Source: Chloroflexota bacterium
GTDB lineage: Bacteria > Chloroflexota > UBA11872
Direction: 5' to 3'
NCBI GenBank assembly: GCA_022821645.1
Contig: JAJEDE010000015.1
Location: 62,001 to 126,000 of the forward strand
Length of the DNA: 64,000 nucleotides
Shown: piece by piece, positions 8,423 to 18,979 of the stretch
How the letters are laid out: each line of letters begins with the position of its first letter
How positions within the stretch are numbered: the stretch's first letter is position 1
The notes under the pieces: model-generated
Databases searched by the model: none
What the model was told of the DNA's origin: nothing
The model's input: only the letters and a program-made list of their open reading frames with translations
Program-made: the position numbers and the translations under genes

Positions 8423-9721
8423 ATGAGCACCATGGCCGTGATCGGCGCGCAATGGGGCGACGAAGGCAAGGGCAAGATCGTCGACCATCTGGCGGAGCGC
8501 GCCGACCTCGTCATCCGCTTCCAAGGCGGCAATAACGCCGGACACACCATCGTCAACGACTACGGCACCTATGCGCTGCACCTGCTGCCGGCCGGCGTCT
8601 TCCACGCCGGCACGGTGAACCTTCTCGGGCCGGGCACGGTCGTGAATCCGCAGGCGCTGATCGACGAGATGCAGGAGGTTGGCGAGGCCACGGGCATCTC
8701 GTTCGACACGTTCAAGATCGCCGAGCGCGCCCACGTCGTGATGCCCTATCACCTCGCGCTCGACGCCGCCGAGGAGCAGCAACGCGGCGAGCTGGTGCAG
8801 GGCACCACGCTGCGCGGCATCGGGCCAAGCTACGCCGATAAGGCCGCCCGGTCGGGAGTGCGGGTGGGCGACCTGCTCGACGCCGACTACTTGTCGACGT
8901 GGATTCCGAGCATCCTTGAACCCAAGAACCTATTGCTCACCGAGGCCTACGGGCTGGAACCCCTGGACCCCAGCGCCCTCGTCGACGAGGCCCTGGCGTG
9001 GGGCGAGACCCTCCGTCCGCACGTGGTGGACTCGCTGCCGCTGGTATCCGAAGCGCTGGCCGCGAACCGCAACATCGTGCTCGAAGGCCAGTTGGGCGTG
9101 ATGCGCGACCTCGATTGGGGTCACTATCCCTACGTCACGTCGTCCAGCCCGTCGGCCGCGGGCGCCTGCATCGGCGCGGGGATTCCGCCCAAGGCGCTGG
9201 ACAAGGTGCTGGGCATCGCCAAGGCGTTCACGTCCTCGGTCGGCGAGGGACCGTTTCCCTCGGAGCTCGCCGACAGCACCGGCGACCGCTTGCGCAACGT
9301 CGGCGCCGGGGAATACGGCGCCTCGACGGGCCGCCCGCGGCGCTGCGGCTGGTTTGACGCGGTGCCCGTGCGCACGGTGGGCGCGCTGAGCGGGGTCGAC
9401 GCCCTGGCGCTAACGAAGATCGACGCGCTGGACGGGTTCGAGCAGCTGCGCGTGTGCGAGGGCTACATGATCGACGGCCGGCGCGTCGATCTGGCGCCCG
9501 ACACGCATGCGCTCAGCCGCGCGCGCCCCATCTACCAGGACCTGCCCGGCTGGATGTCCTCGACCGAGGGCGTGCAGGACTACGACGCGCTGCCGCCAAA
9601 CGCCCAGCGCTACGTCCGCACCATTGAAGAGATAACCGGCATTCCCGTGGCGATGGTCGGCACGGGCCAGCATCGGACGGCCGTGGCGACGCGCGACCCG
9701 GCGTTCAGCCTGGCGCGCTAA
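8423..9721 (+). CDS. purA: Adenylosuccinate synthase
   Basis: Catalyses GTP-dependent joining of IMP and aspartate to adenylosuccinate, the first step from IMP to AMP. The 432-residue protein opens with AVIGAQWGDEGKGK (P-loop-like GDEGKGK at about 12-18) and contains the conserved NNAGHT with the catalytic histidine, GTTLRGIGPSY, and the late GRPRRCGWFDAV motif. ATG 8423 was chosen because AGAGGA lies 7-8 nt upstream and the conserved N-terminus begins right after; an earlier in-frame GTG at 8387 would add 12 unconserved residues. It follows pyrG by 91 bp and precedes the regulated pyr leader. Confidence 0.97.
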   Translation: MSTMAVIGAQWGDEGKGKIVDHLAERADLVIRFQGGNNAGHTIVNDYGTYALHLLPAGVFHAGTVNLLGPGTVVNPQALIDEMQEVGEATGISFDTFKIAERAHVVMPYHLALDAAEEQQRGELVQGTTLRGIGPSYADKAARSGVRVGDLLDADYLSTWIPSILEPKNLLLTEAYGLEPLDPSALVDEALAWGETLRPHVVDSLPLVSEALAANRNIVLEGQLGVMRDLDWGHYPYVTSSSPSAAGACIGAGIPPKALDKVLGIAKAFTSSVGEGPFPSELADSTGDRLRNVGAGEYGASTGRPRRCGWFDAVPVRTVGALSGVDALALTKIDALDGFEQLRVCEGYMIDGRRVDLAPDTHALSRARPIYQDLPGWMSSTEGVQDYDALPPNAQRYVRTIEEITGIPVAMVGTGQHRTAVATRDPAFSLAR

Positions 9722-9890
9722 GCAAAACTCCATCCGCGCACGGGCAATGGCTCACATTCAGTCCGTCATTCCCGCGGAGGCGGGAATCCACCCCCGCAAG
9801 TCACCCGCCAAATCGCGAGAGTGCCCGCCGGTGCCGGGTCACCGTGCGGCGCTCACGTGTGAAAGTCGCACACCACCGAATCACGATCCG
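9722..9890 (+). other. Non-coding spacer between purA and the pyr leader
   Basis: No convincing gene. A 62-codon frame here reads SVIPAEAGIHP, the usual translation of the dispersed palindromic repeat at 9768-9787, and has no ribosome site, so I treat it as spurious. Together with the leader elements that follow, this accounts for the 346 bp gene-free stretch before pyrR. Confidence 0.6.
9768..9787. repeat. Short palindromic repeat ATTCCCGC-GGAG-GCGGGAAT
   Basis: A perfect 8 bp inverted repeat with a 4 nt loop, inside the longer string CATTCCCGCGGAGGCGGGAA. Near-identical elements are scattered in many bacterial genomes as small non-coding palindromes. Only one copy is seen in this window. 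It may end purA transcription weakly, but no T-tract follows. Confidence 0.65.
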
Positions 9891-9892
9891 CG

Positions 9893-9921
9893 TAGGGTTC
9901 CCGGGCCGAAGAGGCTATACT
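9893..9921 (+). promoter_or_regulatory. Putative promoter of the pyr operon
   Basis: TATACT at 9916-9921 is a good -10 hexamer (five of six). The matching -35 position (9893-9898, TAGGGT, 17 nt spacer) is poor. Start of transcription would be near 9928, just at the beginning of the PyrR-type hairpin, which fits a leader designed for attenuation. Confidence 0.45.
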
Positions 9922-9924
9922 TCA

Positions 9925-9960
9925 GGGCCCTTTAATCCGTTCCAGCGAGACGGAAAGCGG
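9925..9960 (+). promoter_or_regulatory. PyrR-binding anti-antiterminator hairpin of the pyr leader
   Basis: The RNA folds into a lower stem CUUU/AAAG (9930-9933 with 9954-9957), a 5' side bulge AAU (9934-9936), an upper stem CCGU/ACGG (9937-9940 with 9950-9953) and a terminal loop UCCAGCGAG (9941-9949). The loop contains CAGCGA, matching the CNGNGA consensus of PyrR-binding loops, and the purine-rich 5' bulge is in the known place. In Bacillus-type control, PyrR with UMP holds this hairpin and allows the downstream terminator to form. GGGCCC at 9925-9930 can instead pair with 9998-10003, a plausible antiterminator. pyrR is the next gene. Confidence 0.8.
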
Positions 9961-9996
9961 CAGACCGCCGACGCCGTGTGTGTCGGGCGCGGACCT

Positions 9997-10020
9997 AGGG
10001 CCCTTCGAGGCCCTTTTTTT
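9997..10020 (+). terminator. Attenuator (intrinsic terminator) of the pyr leader
   Basis: AGGGCC (9997-10002) pairs with GGCCCT (10009-10014) around the loop CUUCGA, followed by an unbroken run of seven T (10014-10020). It lies 47 nt before the pyrR start and after the PyrR-type hairpin, the arrangement of a PyrR attenuator. Confidence 0.85.
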
Positions 10021-10067
10021 GTGCCCTGAGCACGCGGCCCGGAGGATGAACACATAGGGAGGTGTTC

Positions 10068-10643
10068 GTGGCAGCGGCACAGCGCCGCGTGGTGATGTCG
10101 TCGGCGGACATGGGCCGCGCGATGTCCCGCATTGCCCACGAGATCATCGAGCGCAACCGCGGCGCCGCGTCGCTCGTCCTCGTCGGCATTCCCCGGCCGG
10201 GCCCCGTGCTCGCCGAGCGCCTGGCTGGCCTGATCGAGACGATCGAGGGCCAGCAGGTCCCGACCGGCGCCGTGGACCCCACCATGCACCGCGACGATCT
10301 GGACCGCCGGTCCATCGGCCCGCCGGTGCGTCCCAGCGACATTCCGGTGGACGTGACCGATCGCACCGTGGTCCTGGTGGACGACGTGCTCTACACCGGT
10401 CGCACCTTGCGCGCCGCGCTGGACGCGCTGAACGACTTTGGTCGGCCGCGCGCGATTCAGTTCGCCGTCATCGTCGACCGCGGCCACCGCGAGCTGCCGG
10501 TCCGCGCCGACTTCGTCGGCAAAAACCTCCCGACCGCCGACGACGAGCGGGTGACTGTGCGACTGCTGGAGCTCGACGGGGAAGACGCCGTGCACATCGA
10601 GCGCGTGACGCGCGGGGCGCAGGAGGCCACTCCTGCAGCGTAA
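10068..10643 (+). CDS. pyrR: PyrR, pyrimidine operon attenuation protein / uracil phosphoribosyltransferase
   Basis: A 191-residue phosphoribosyltransferase-fold protein. The PRPP-binding loop [18 protein letters not shown] is plainly the PyrR type (DDVLYTGRT), and [13 protein letters not shown] and the DITLYRDDL-like PTMHRDDL match the family. In known cases it binds UMP/UTP and the pyr leader RNA and may convert uracil to UMP. GTG 10068 is preceded by GGGAGG with 5 nt spacing; a GTG at 10062 overlaps the ribosome site and is less likely. First gene of the operon, directly downstream of the hairpin it should bind, so it is probably autoregulated. Confidence 0.95.
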   Translation: MAAAQRRVVMSSADMGRAMSRIAHEIIERNRGAASLVLVGIPRPGPVLAERLAGLIETIEGQQVPTGAVDPTMHRDDLDRRSIGPPVRPSDIPVDVTDRTVVLVDDVLYTGRTLRAALDALNDFGRPRAIQFAVIVDRGHRELPVRADFVGKNLPTADDERVTVRLLELDGEDAVHIERVTRGAQEATPAA

Positions 10644-11571
10644 GCACCTCCTGGACGTGAGCGACTTCACCCGCGATGAGTTCGCGGAAGTCCTGGACAC
10701 CGCCGAGCGCATGCACGCGGTGCTGGAGCGCCCCATCCGGCGCGTGCCGACGCTGCGCGGCACCACCATCGCCAACGTGTTCTACGAGCCCAGCACGCGC
10801 ACCCGCGTGTCCTTCGAGCTGGCGGGCAAGAACCTGAGCGCGGACGTGGTCAACATCGCCGCCTCGGGCAGCAGCGTGGAGAAGGGCGAGTCGCTGATCG
10901 ACACCTTCCAGACCATTCAAGCCCTTGGCGCGGACATCGTGGTCGTGCGTCACTCGCGCGCGGGCGCGCCCGAGTTGGCGTCACGCCACCTCGACTGCGG
11001 CGTGATCAACGCCGGCGACGGCACCCGCGGCCACCCCACTCAGGCGCTGCTGGACCTCTACACCGTGCGGCGCCGGCTGGGCGACGTGGAGGGCCGCAAG
11101 ATCGTCATCGTGGGCGACATTCTGCACAGCCGCGTGGCGCGATCCGGCATCTGGGCCTTCGCGCGCATGGGGGCGCAGGTGGTCTTGAGCGGGCCGCCCT
11201 CCCTGCTGCCCGACGCCATGGCGGACCTCACCGACGGGACCGGCGAGGTGCGCATCGAGCACAATCTGGACCGCGCCATCCAGGGCGCCGACGTGGTCAT
11301 GGCGCTGCGCGTGCAACGCGAGCGCATGCAGGCGGGCCTGCTGCCGGACCTGCGCGAATATGCCCGCCGCTGGTCGGTCAATCCCGCGCGGCTCGAGCGC
11401 GCCCAGCGACATGCGCTGGTGATGCATCCCGGTCCGATGAATCAGGGCGTGGAAATCTCGCCGGCCGTGGCCTACAGCGAGCAGTCCGTGATCGAAGAGC
11501 AGGTGGCCAACGGCGTGGCGGTGCGCATGGCGGTGCTCTACCTCTTGCTCACCGGGGAGGGGCGACGATGA
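10633..11571 (+). CDS. pyrB: Aspartate carbamoyltransferase catalytic subunit
   Basis: Makes N-carbamoyl-aspartate from carbamoyl phosphate and aspartate. Conserved motifs include [10 protein letters not shown] (carbamoyl-phosphate site), [10 protein letters not shown] and [11 protein letters not shown]. The usual start would be GTG 10657 (304 residues), but no ribosome site precedes it and the family-typical N-terminus [11 protein letters not shown] begins upstream. An in-frame CTG at 10633 has a perfect AGGAGG with 6 nt spacing (10621-10626), giving 312 residues and an 11 bp overlap with pyrR. I prefer that start as inference; the stop is certain. No pyrI is present. The stop overlaps the next gene (ATGA). 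Confidence 0.93.
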   Translation: MQRKHLLDVSDFTRDEFAEVLDTAERMHAVLERPIRRVPTLRGTTIANVFYEPSTRTRVSFELAGKNLSADVVNIAASGSSVEKGESLIDTFQTIQALGADIVVVRHSRAGAPELASRHLDCGVINAGDGTRGHPTQALLDLYTVRRRLGDVEGRKIVIVGDILHSRVARSGIWAFARMGAQVVLSGPPSLLPDAMADLTDGTGEVRIEHNLDRAIQGADVVMALRVQRERMQAGLLPDLREYARRWSVNPARLERAQRHALVMHPGPMNQGVEISPAVAYSEQSVIEEQVANGVAVRMAVLYLLLTGEGRR

Positions 11572-12180
11572 GCGGCTATGCGGGATCCGGGCCGCGGGAG
11601 ATTCTGCCCGGCCTGATCCATTGGTCGGTCGGTTGGCAGCGGTATTCGCTGGAGTCCTACGCCATCGAGCAGACGTCCGGCTGCGTGCTGATCGATCCCA
11701 GCGACTACCCGCCGCACGCCATCGGCGCCATCGAGCGCCACGGCGTCAGCCACATCCTCATCACCAACCACTTTCACGAGCGGGCGGCGGCCATGCTGCG
11801 CGGACGGTTTGGCGCCGAGGTTTGGACGCCCGAAGGAGACACGGGCGAGCTTGAATCGGTCACACCCGATCACGTGTACGGCGCCGACACCGAGCTTCCC
11901 GCCGGGCTGCAGGCGATCGCGCTCGGCACGATCACCGATGGCGAGCACGCGCTGCTCTGGCCCGAGAATCGCGGCGTGCTGCTCGTCGGCGACGCGCTCG
12001 GCACCACGAGCTATTGGACGCACAACGAGGGTCAGTTGGGCGCGCACCCGCGAGCGCGACCGCCCCACGCCTTGAAGGGCCTGCTGGACTTACCGTTCAC
12101 GTCGCTAACGGTGGGACACGGCGAGCCGATTCTCGACGTGGCCAAGGAGGCCCTGCGCCGCTACCTAAGCGAGGCGCTGG

Positions 12181-12188
<8 letters not shown>
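11568..12188 (+). CDS. MBL-fold protein embedded in the pyr operon, metal site incomplete
   Basis: A 206-residue protein with the order of metallo-beta-lactamase-fold hydrolases. It has a strand pair ending in VLIDPSDYP, then ILITNHFHERAAAM in place of TH-x-H-x-DH (HxH kept, DH changed to ER), GVLLVGDALG with the bridging aspartate, and LTVGHGEPI with the last histidine. So part of the metal site is kept and part lost. It overlaps pyrB by 4 bp and pyrC by 8 bp, so it is translated with them. The position suggests a role linked to pyrimidine synthesis, but no function can be assigned from sequence. Confidence 0.8.
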
Positions 12189-13528
<1,340 letters not shown>

Positions 13529-13539
<11 letters not shown>

Positions 13540-14731
13540 GCCCGCCGCCCTCGCGCTCGCCACGGGCGACGTGTTTTTCGGCTACGGATTCGGCAGCCGC
13601 GAGCCGGCCGAGGGCGAAGTGGTGTTCAACACCAGCATGACGGGCTACCAGGAAATCACGACCGACGCGTCCTACCGCGGACAGATCGTGACCCTGACCT
13701 ACCCGCTCATCAACAACTACGGCGTGAACGCCGACGACGTCGAGTCGCGCCGCCCATGGATCGCCGGCCTCGTCGTGCGCGAGCTTGCGCCGACATCCAG
13801 CAACTGGCGCGCGGCCGGCGGATTGGGCGCGTTTCTGGACGAGCACGGCATCGCCGGACTCATGGGCATCGACACGCGGGCATTGGTGCGCGTGATCCGC
13901 CGCACCGGCCCGGCGCCGAGCCGGCTCGTTCGGGCGCCCCGCGAGGTGGCCCGCGGCGCCACGACGTTCCAATGGCTGCGGGGAGCGCATCCGGGCGCCG
14001 CGGCCTGGGCCGAGAGCGAGGTCGAGCGGGCGCAGGACTTGCCGCCCTACGACGACCAGCCGTTCGTCGCCGAAGTGACCGTCCCCGAGCCGTTCACGTC
14101 CACCAGCGCGCCGTGGGCGCCCTGGCCGGAGCCCCGACGGCGCGACGGGGAACCGCGCATTGCCCTCCTGGACATTGGCGTCAAGACCAACATCGTGCGC
14201 TCGCTCGCCCGCAGGGGCGCGCGGGTGCACGTGCTGCCCTACGGCTCAACGCCGGGCGACATCGACGCCCTGCAACCGGACGGCGTCGTCGTGGGCAACG
14301 GACCGGGTGATCCCGTGCAGGCCGACCGGGCCGTCGAAACCGTCCGCGCCATGATCGGCCGCTATCCCCTGATGGGAATCTGCCTGGGGCATCAGGTCCT
14401 GGGGCTGGCGATCGGGGCTACCACCAGCCGCCTCCCCTTCGGCCATCGCGGCGCCAACCACCCGGTGCAGGACCTCACGGACGGTCGGGTGCACATCACC
14501 TCGCAGAACCACGGCTTCCAGGTCGATGCGGAATCGATTCCGGCCGACTGCGGCTTCACCGTGAGCCACGTCAATCTGAACGACGGCTCGGTCGAGGGCC
14601 TGAGCCACGAGCGCCTGCCCGTCTTTTCCATTCAATACCACCCGGAGGCCAGTCCGGGTCCCCAGGACAACCAGTACCTTTTCGACCGATTCCTCGACGC
14701 GATCGAGGGCGTGGACAGGCCCGCGGCTTGA
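13529..14731 (+). CDS. carA: Carbamoyl-phosphate synthase small (glutaminase) subunit
   Basis: Supplies ammonia from glutamine to CarB. The 400-residue protein has the CarA-specific N-terminal domain (GEVVFNTSMTGYQEITTD, TLTYPLINNYG) and a class I amidotransferase domain with nucleophile Cys285 in GICLGHQ and the His371/Glu373 pair in YHPEA. The ATG at 13529 overlaps pyrC by 11 bp and sits at the family N-terminus. carB follows after 27 bp. Confidence 0.97.
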
Positions 14732-14758
14732 CGGCGCCGGTGGCCCGAGGACGCATGC

Positions 14759-17700
14759 GTGGCTGATCTCGAGAGCGTGCTGGTGATCGGCTCGGGGCCG
14801 ATCGTGATTGGCCAAGCGGCGGAGTTCGACTACGCCGGGACGCAGGCCTGCAAGGCCCTGCGTGAAGAGGGCGTGCGCTCGATCCTGGTCAACTCCAACC
14901 CCGCCACGATCATGACGGATGAAGGCATCGCCGACCGGGTGTACATCGAGCCCATCACGCGCGAGGTGCTCGCGCGCGTCATCGAGCAGGAACGGCCGCA
15001 GGGGCTGCTGGCGTCCATGGGCGGACAGACCGGCCTCAACATGGCCGTGGAGCTTGGCGAGGCGGGCATCTTGGACGCCTCGGGCGTGCGCGTGCTGGGC
15101 ACGCCGCTCGAAGGCATCCAGGACGCGGAGGACCGGGAGCGATTTCGGGCGCTGATGGAGCGCATCGGCGAGCCCGTGCCCGAGAGCCGCACCGTCACGT
15201 CGCTGCCCGACGCCTGGGATTTCGCGCGTTCGTGCGGTTTCCCGCTGGTGGTGCGCCCGGCGTACACCCTGGGCGGCACGGGCGGGGGATTCGCGCGGCA
15301 TGAGGACGAGTTCGAGGCCGTGGTCAACGGCGGGCTCCAGGCGAGCCCGATCGGGCAAGTCCTCGTGGAGCGCTCGCTGGCCGGGTGGAAAGAGATCGAG
15401 TACGAGGTGATGCGCGACGGCGCCGACAACTGCATCACCGTCTGCAACATGGAGAACTTCGACCCGATGGGCGTGCACACGGGCGACTCCATCGTGTTCG
15501 CGCCCAGTCAGACCCTCAGCGACAAGGAGTACCAGATGCTCCGGTCCGCGGCGCTGCGCATCATTCGCGCGCTGCGCGTGGAGGGCGGGTGCAACGTCCA
15601 GTTCGCCCTCGACACCAAGTCCTTCAACTACGCCGTGATCGAGGTGAACCCGCGCGTGAGCCGGTCGTCCGCGCTGGCGTCCAAGGCCACCGGCTACCCC
15701 ATCGCCCGCATCGCCGCCAAGATCGCCCTGGGCCGGCGGCTCGACGAGCTGCCCAACCCCATCACGCAGCGGACCTGCGCCGCGTTCGAGCCCGCGCTCG
15801 ACTATGTCGTGACCAAGATCCCGCGCTGGCCGTTCGACAAGTTCGCGCACGCCGACCGCCGCCTGGGCACCCAGATGAAGGCCACGGGCGAGGTGATGGC
15901 GATCGAGCGGACCATCGAGGCCTGCCTCAACAAGGCCGTTCGCGGGCTGGAGATCGGCGGCCGCACGCTGCTCTGGGAGGACCCGGCCTGGGCCGACGAT
16001 GATCAGGCCGTCTGGTGGCGCATCGACCACGCGCACGACGAGCGGCTGTGGGCCATCATGGCGGCCCTGCGGCGCGGCGCCGAACCGGCCGAGATCGCCC
16101 GGCGGTCGCACATCGACATCTTCTTCGTCGACAAAATGGCCGGCATCCACGCCATGGAGCGCCGCCTGCTCAATGAACCGCTGACCGCCGATCTGCTGTG
16201 GGACGCCAAGCGCATGGGCTTCTCCGACGGGATGATCGCCGCGCTGGCGGATGAGCTGCCCCAGCGCGTGCGCGAGCGGCGCGAGGCTTACGGCATCACC
16301 CCGGTCTACAAGATGGTCGACACGTGCGCGGCGGAGTTCGACGCCGTCACGCCCTACTACTGGAGCACCTACGAGCACGAAAACGAGGCCCAGCCCGAGG
16401 CCGACTCGCCGGCGGTCGTGATCGGCAGCGGACCGATTCGCATCGGGCAGGGCATCGAGTTCGACTACTGCTCCGTCCACGCGGCCTGGGCGTTGCAGGC
16501 GGCGGGACGCGCCAGCGTGATGATCAATTCGAACCCCGAGACCGTGAGCACTGACTTCGACTCGTCGACGCGGCTGTATTTCGAGGCGCTCGATGTCGAA
16601 AGCGTGGCCGACGTGCTCGCCAACGAGGGCCGGCGCAACGGAATGCCGCCCGCCATCGCGCAGTTTGGCGGCCAGACGGCCATCAACCTCGCCGAGCCGC
16701 TCTACGCGCTGGGCCATGAGATCGCGGGCGGCGGTCCGGGAAGCATCGACGAGGCGGAGGACCGGGCCAAGTTCGACCGGTTCCTCGAACGGCTTGGCCT
16801 GTTGCGTCCGCCGGGGGCCACGGTGACCCGGATGCGCGACGCGGTGACCGTGGCGGAGCAACTGGGATATCCCGTGCTCGTGCGCCCGTCGTACGTCTTG
16901 GGCGGGCGCGCCATGGAGATCGTCGACGACCGGCAGGAGCTCGAACGCTATATCCGGGAGGTCACGCAACCCTCGCCCGAACGCCCCGTGCTTGTCGACA
17001 AATATCTCGAAGGCCGGGAGCTCGAAGTCGACGCGATCTGCGACGGCGTCCATACGCTCATTCCCGGCATCATGGAGCACATCGAGCGGGCCGGCGTTCA
17101 CTCCGGCGACAGCTTCGCGGTGTACCCGCCGGTCACGGCGTCGGAGGCGACGCAGGCGGCCATTCTGGAAGCCACGCAGCGCATCTGCGCCGGGCTCGGC
17201 GCGCGCGGGCTCGTCAACGTGCAGTACGTGGAATACGACGGCGACGTCTACGTGCTGGAGGTCAATCCACGTTCCAGCCGCACGGTGCCGTTCTTGAGCA
17301 AAGCCACCGGAATCCCCATGGTGCGCCTGGCCATGCAGACGCTATTCGGCGCGTCGCTGGCCGAGCTCGGTTGGGCGCCGGGTCTGGCGCCGGTGCCGCC
17401 GTTGTTCGCCGTCAAGGCGCCCGTGTTCTCGATGGCCAAGCTCTCGGGCGTGGACACGTATCTGGGCCCCGAGATGAAGAGCACCGGCGAGGTGATGGGC
17501 GTCGATCGCGCGTTTCCGCCCGCCCTGCTCAAGGCCATGATCGCCGCCGGCAACGCCCTGCCGCCCGAGGGCGACGTGCTGCTCTCGATCGCCGACCGCG
17601 ACAAGCCGGGGGCCGTCGACATCATCCGGCGCCTGGACCAGCTGGGGTATGGGCTCGTCGCCACCGAAGGCACGGCGCGCTTCATTCGCGACCTCGGGTT

Positions 17701-17980
17701 CCGCGCGCGCACGGTGGCCAAATTGCGGGCCGGTACCCCAAACGTGGAGCAGTTCATTCGCTCGGGCAGCAGCGTGCTGGTTGTCAACACGCTGACGGGC
17801 CGCCGCCAGGCGCTGCAGGACGGCCACTACATGCGTCGGGCCGCCGCGGAGACGCGCACCCCCTGTCTCACCACGCTCGAGACGGTCCGCTCGCTGCTGG
17901 AAGCGCTGGGTGCCACGCGCGGATCGTATGACGTGCGCACGATCGACGAATACCGCGGCGCCCCGACGGCGTCCGCGTGA
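14759..17980 (+). CDS. carB: Carbamoyl-phosphate synthase large subunit
   Basis: Forms carbamoyl phosphate from bicarbonate, ammonia and two ATP. The 1073 residues contain the two homologous ATP-grasp halves (first beginning LVIGSGPIVIGQAAEFDYAG, second VVIGSGPIRIGQGIEFDY) and the C-terminal methylglyoxal-synthase-like allosteric domain (from about residue 935, DVLLSIADRDKPGA). Full length for the family. Starts at GTG 14759 right at the conserved N-terminus, and its stop overlaps pyrK (GTGA). A large open frame on the opposite strand is an artefact of high GC. Confidence 0.98.
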   Translation: MADLESVLVIGSGPIVIGQAAEFDYAGTQACKALREEGVRSILVNSNPATIMTDEGIADRVYIEPITREVLARVIEQERPQGLLASMGGQTGLNMAVELGEAGILDASGVRVLGTPLEGIQDAEDRERFRALMERIGEPVPESRTVTSLPDAWDFARSCGFPLVVRPAYTLGGTGGGFARHEDEFEAVVNGGLQASPIGQVLVERSLAGWKEIEYEVMRDGADNCITVCNMENFDPMGVHTGDSIVFAPSQTLSDKEYQMLRSAALRIIRALRVEGGCNVQFALDTKSFNYAVIEVNPRVSRSSALASKATGYPIARIAAKIALGRRLDELPNPITQRTCAAFEPALDYVVTKIPRWPFDKFAHADRRLGTQMKATGEVMAIERTIEACLNKAVRGLEIGGRTLLWEDPAWADDDQAVWWRIDHAHDERLWAIMAALRRGAEPAEIARRSHIDIFFVDKMAGIHAMERRLLNEPLTADLLWDAKRMGFSDGMIAALADELPQRVRERREAYGITPVYKMVDTCAAEFDAVTPYYWSTYEHENEAQPEADSPAVVIGSGPIRIGQGIEFDYCSVHAAWALQAAGRASVMINSNPETVSTDFDSSTRLYFEALDVESVADVLANEGRRNGMPPAIAQFGGQTAINLAEPLYALGHEIAGGGPGSIDEAEDRAKFDRFLERLGLLRPPGATVTRMRDAVTVAEQLGYPVLVRPSYVLGGRAMEIVDDRQELERYIREVTQPSPERPVLVDKYLEGRELEVDAICDGVHTLIPGIMEHIERAGVHSGDSFAVYPPVTASEATQAAILEATQRICAGLGARGLVNVQYVEYDGDVYVLEVNPRSSRTVPFLSKATGIPMVRLAMQTLFGASLAELGWAPGLAPVPPLFAVKAPVFSMAKLSGVDTYLGPEMKSTGEVMGVDRAFPPALLKAMIAAGNALPPEGDVLLSIADRDKPGAVDIIRRLDQLGYGLVATEGTARFIRDLGFRARTVAKLRAGTPNVEQFIRSGSSVLVVNTLTGRRQALQDGHYMRRAAAETRTPCLTTLETVRSLLEALGATRGSYDVRTIDEYRGAPTASA

Positions 17981-18780
17981 AAGCCCTCCAGGAGACGGCG
18001 CGGGTCATCCGCAACGAGCGGATCACGGAGCGCCTGTGGTGGTGCAGCTACGAGTCGCCGGGCATCGCGGCGACGGCGCGCGCCGGGCAGTTTGCCCACG
18101 CCCTGTGCGGCGACCCCGGCAGCTACGACCCCATGCTGCGGCGACCGTTGAGCTTCACCCGCGTCGAGCCCGAGCCGGGCCGCATCGCCTTTCTGATCGA
18201 CGTCGTCGGTCGCGGCACCGACTGGCTCGTGCGGCAAGAGCCGGGAACGGAAATCGACTTGCTGGGCCCGCTCGGGACGTGGTTCGAGTGGCAGCCAGGC
18301 GCCGAGCGGGCGCTCTTTGTTGGCGGCGGCATTGGGCTGGCGCCGCTCCTCGTGATGGCCGACGACGCCGCGGCAAACGGCGTCGAGTCCACCATTCTGT
18401 GCGGCGCGCGGGATACGGCGGGTGTCACGCCCGCGGACTGGATTCCCGAGTCGGCCACCTATGTCACCGCGACCGACGACGGCTCGCAGGGCCATGCGGG
18501 CGTGATCACGGACCTGGTTTCCGACTGGTGGGACTGGTCCCAGCAAGTGTTTGCGTGCGGCCCCACGCCAATGCTCGAGGCAATGTCGCGGCTCAGCGCC
18601 AGATTCGGATTAGAGCGCGGTCAACGCCCGGTCTTCGCGTCGCTCGAAGCGCGCATGGGCTGCGCCGTGGGCGTGTGTTACTCGTGCGTGGTCCGCACCA
18701 CGCAGGGCGTCAAGCGCGTATGTAGGGACGGACCAGTCTTTCGTCAAGACTCGCTCTCGTGGGAATGGACCCACGATTAG
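17977..18780 (+). CDS. pyrK: Dihydroorotate dehydrogenase B, electron-transfer subunit
   Basis: Passes electrons from PyrD's FMN through a [2Fe-2S] cluster and FAD to NAD. The 267 residues show the flavin motif RRPLSFTRV, the NAD-binding GGGIGLAPLL, and the C-terminal cluster ligands GCAVGVCYSC...VC with spacing C-x4-C-x2-C-x11-C. It starts at GTG 17977 overlapping the carB stop. Its partner pyrD is not downstream, where another locus begins, so PyrD must be encoded elsewhere. Last gene of the pyr operon. Confidence 0.94.
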   Translation: MKALQETARVIRNERITERLWWCSYESPGIAATARAGQFAHALCGDPGSYDPMLRRPLSFTRVEPEPGRIAFLIDVVGRGTDWLVRQEPGTEIDLLGPLGTWFEWQPGAERALFVGGGIGLAPLLVMADDAAANGVESTILCGARDTAGVTPADWIPESATYVTATDDGSQGHAGVITDLVSDWWDWSQQVFACGPTPMLEAMSRLSARFGLERGQRPVFASLEARMGCAVGVCYSCVVRTTQGVKRVCRDGPVFRQDSLSWEWTHD

Positions 18781-18906
18781 AACACCCGGCAGCACACCAA
18801 TTGCCGCAATACAAGGTCGCAAAAAGATAGCGTGCAAGGCACTGTCGGCGGCCTGCCCGGAATTGCCACGATTACATTCCGGATAGGTTCGACTCTGGTC
18901 CGAAAT

Positions 18907-18936
18907 TTGCATCCGACGATTTGCGTGTGCCATGAT
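18907..18936 (+). promoter_or_regulatory. Putative promoter of the 86-residue unknown gene
   Basis: TTGCAT (18907-18912), an 18 nt spacer, then CATGAT (18931-18936) preceded by TGC, an extended -10 pattern. The start would lie near 18943, about 37 nt before the ATG at 18980. The surrounding 200 bp is less GC-rich than the genome around it. Confidence 0.4.
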
Positions 18937-18979
18937 GACCCGATCCAATGTGGATTGTTCGACAGGAGTGGAGAATCGA

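Noticed and set aside
9747-9935. A 62-codon frame between purA and the pyr leader
   Set aside because: Its product contains SVIPAEAGIHP, the known translation of a dispersed palindromic repeat, and it has no ribosome site.
10041-10058. A three-codon frame (ATG AAC ACA TAG) just before pyrR
   Set aside because: GGAGG touches the ATG with no spacing, so initiation there is unlikely; probably chance.
14246-17101. A 951-residue open frame antisense to carB
   Set aside because: High GC creates long antisense frames. Codon composition is Arg/His/Ala/Gly-rich without motifs, while carB on the plus strand is complete.
18881-18899. GGTTCGACTC resembling a tRNA T-arm
   Set aside because: The flanking bases do not form a five-pair T stem, and no anticodon or acceptor arms fit around it.
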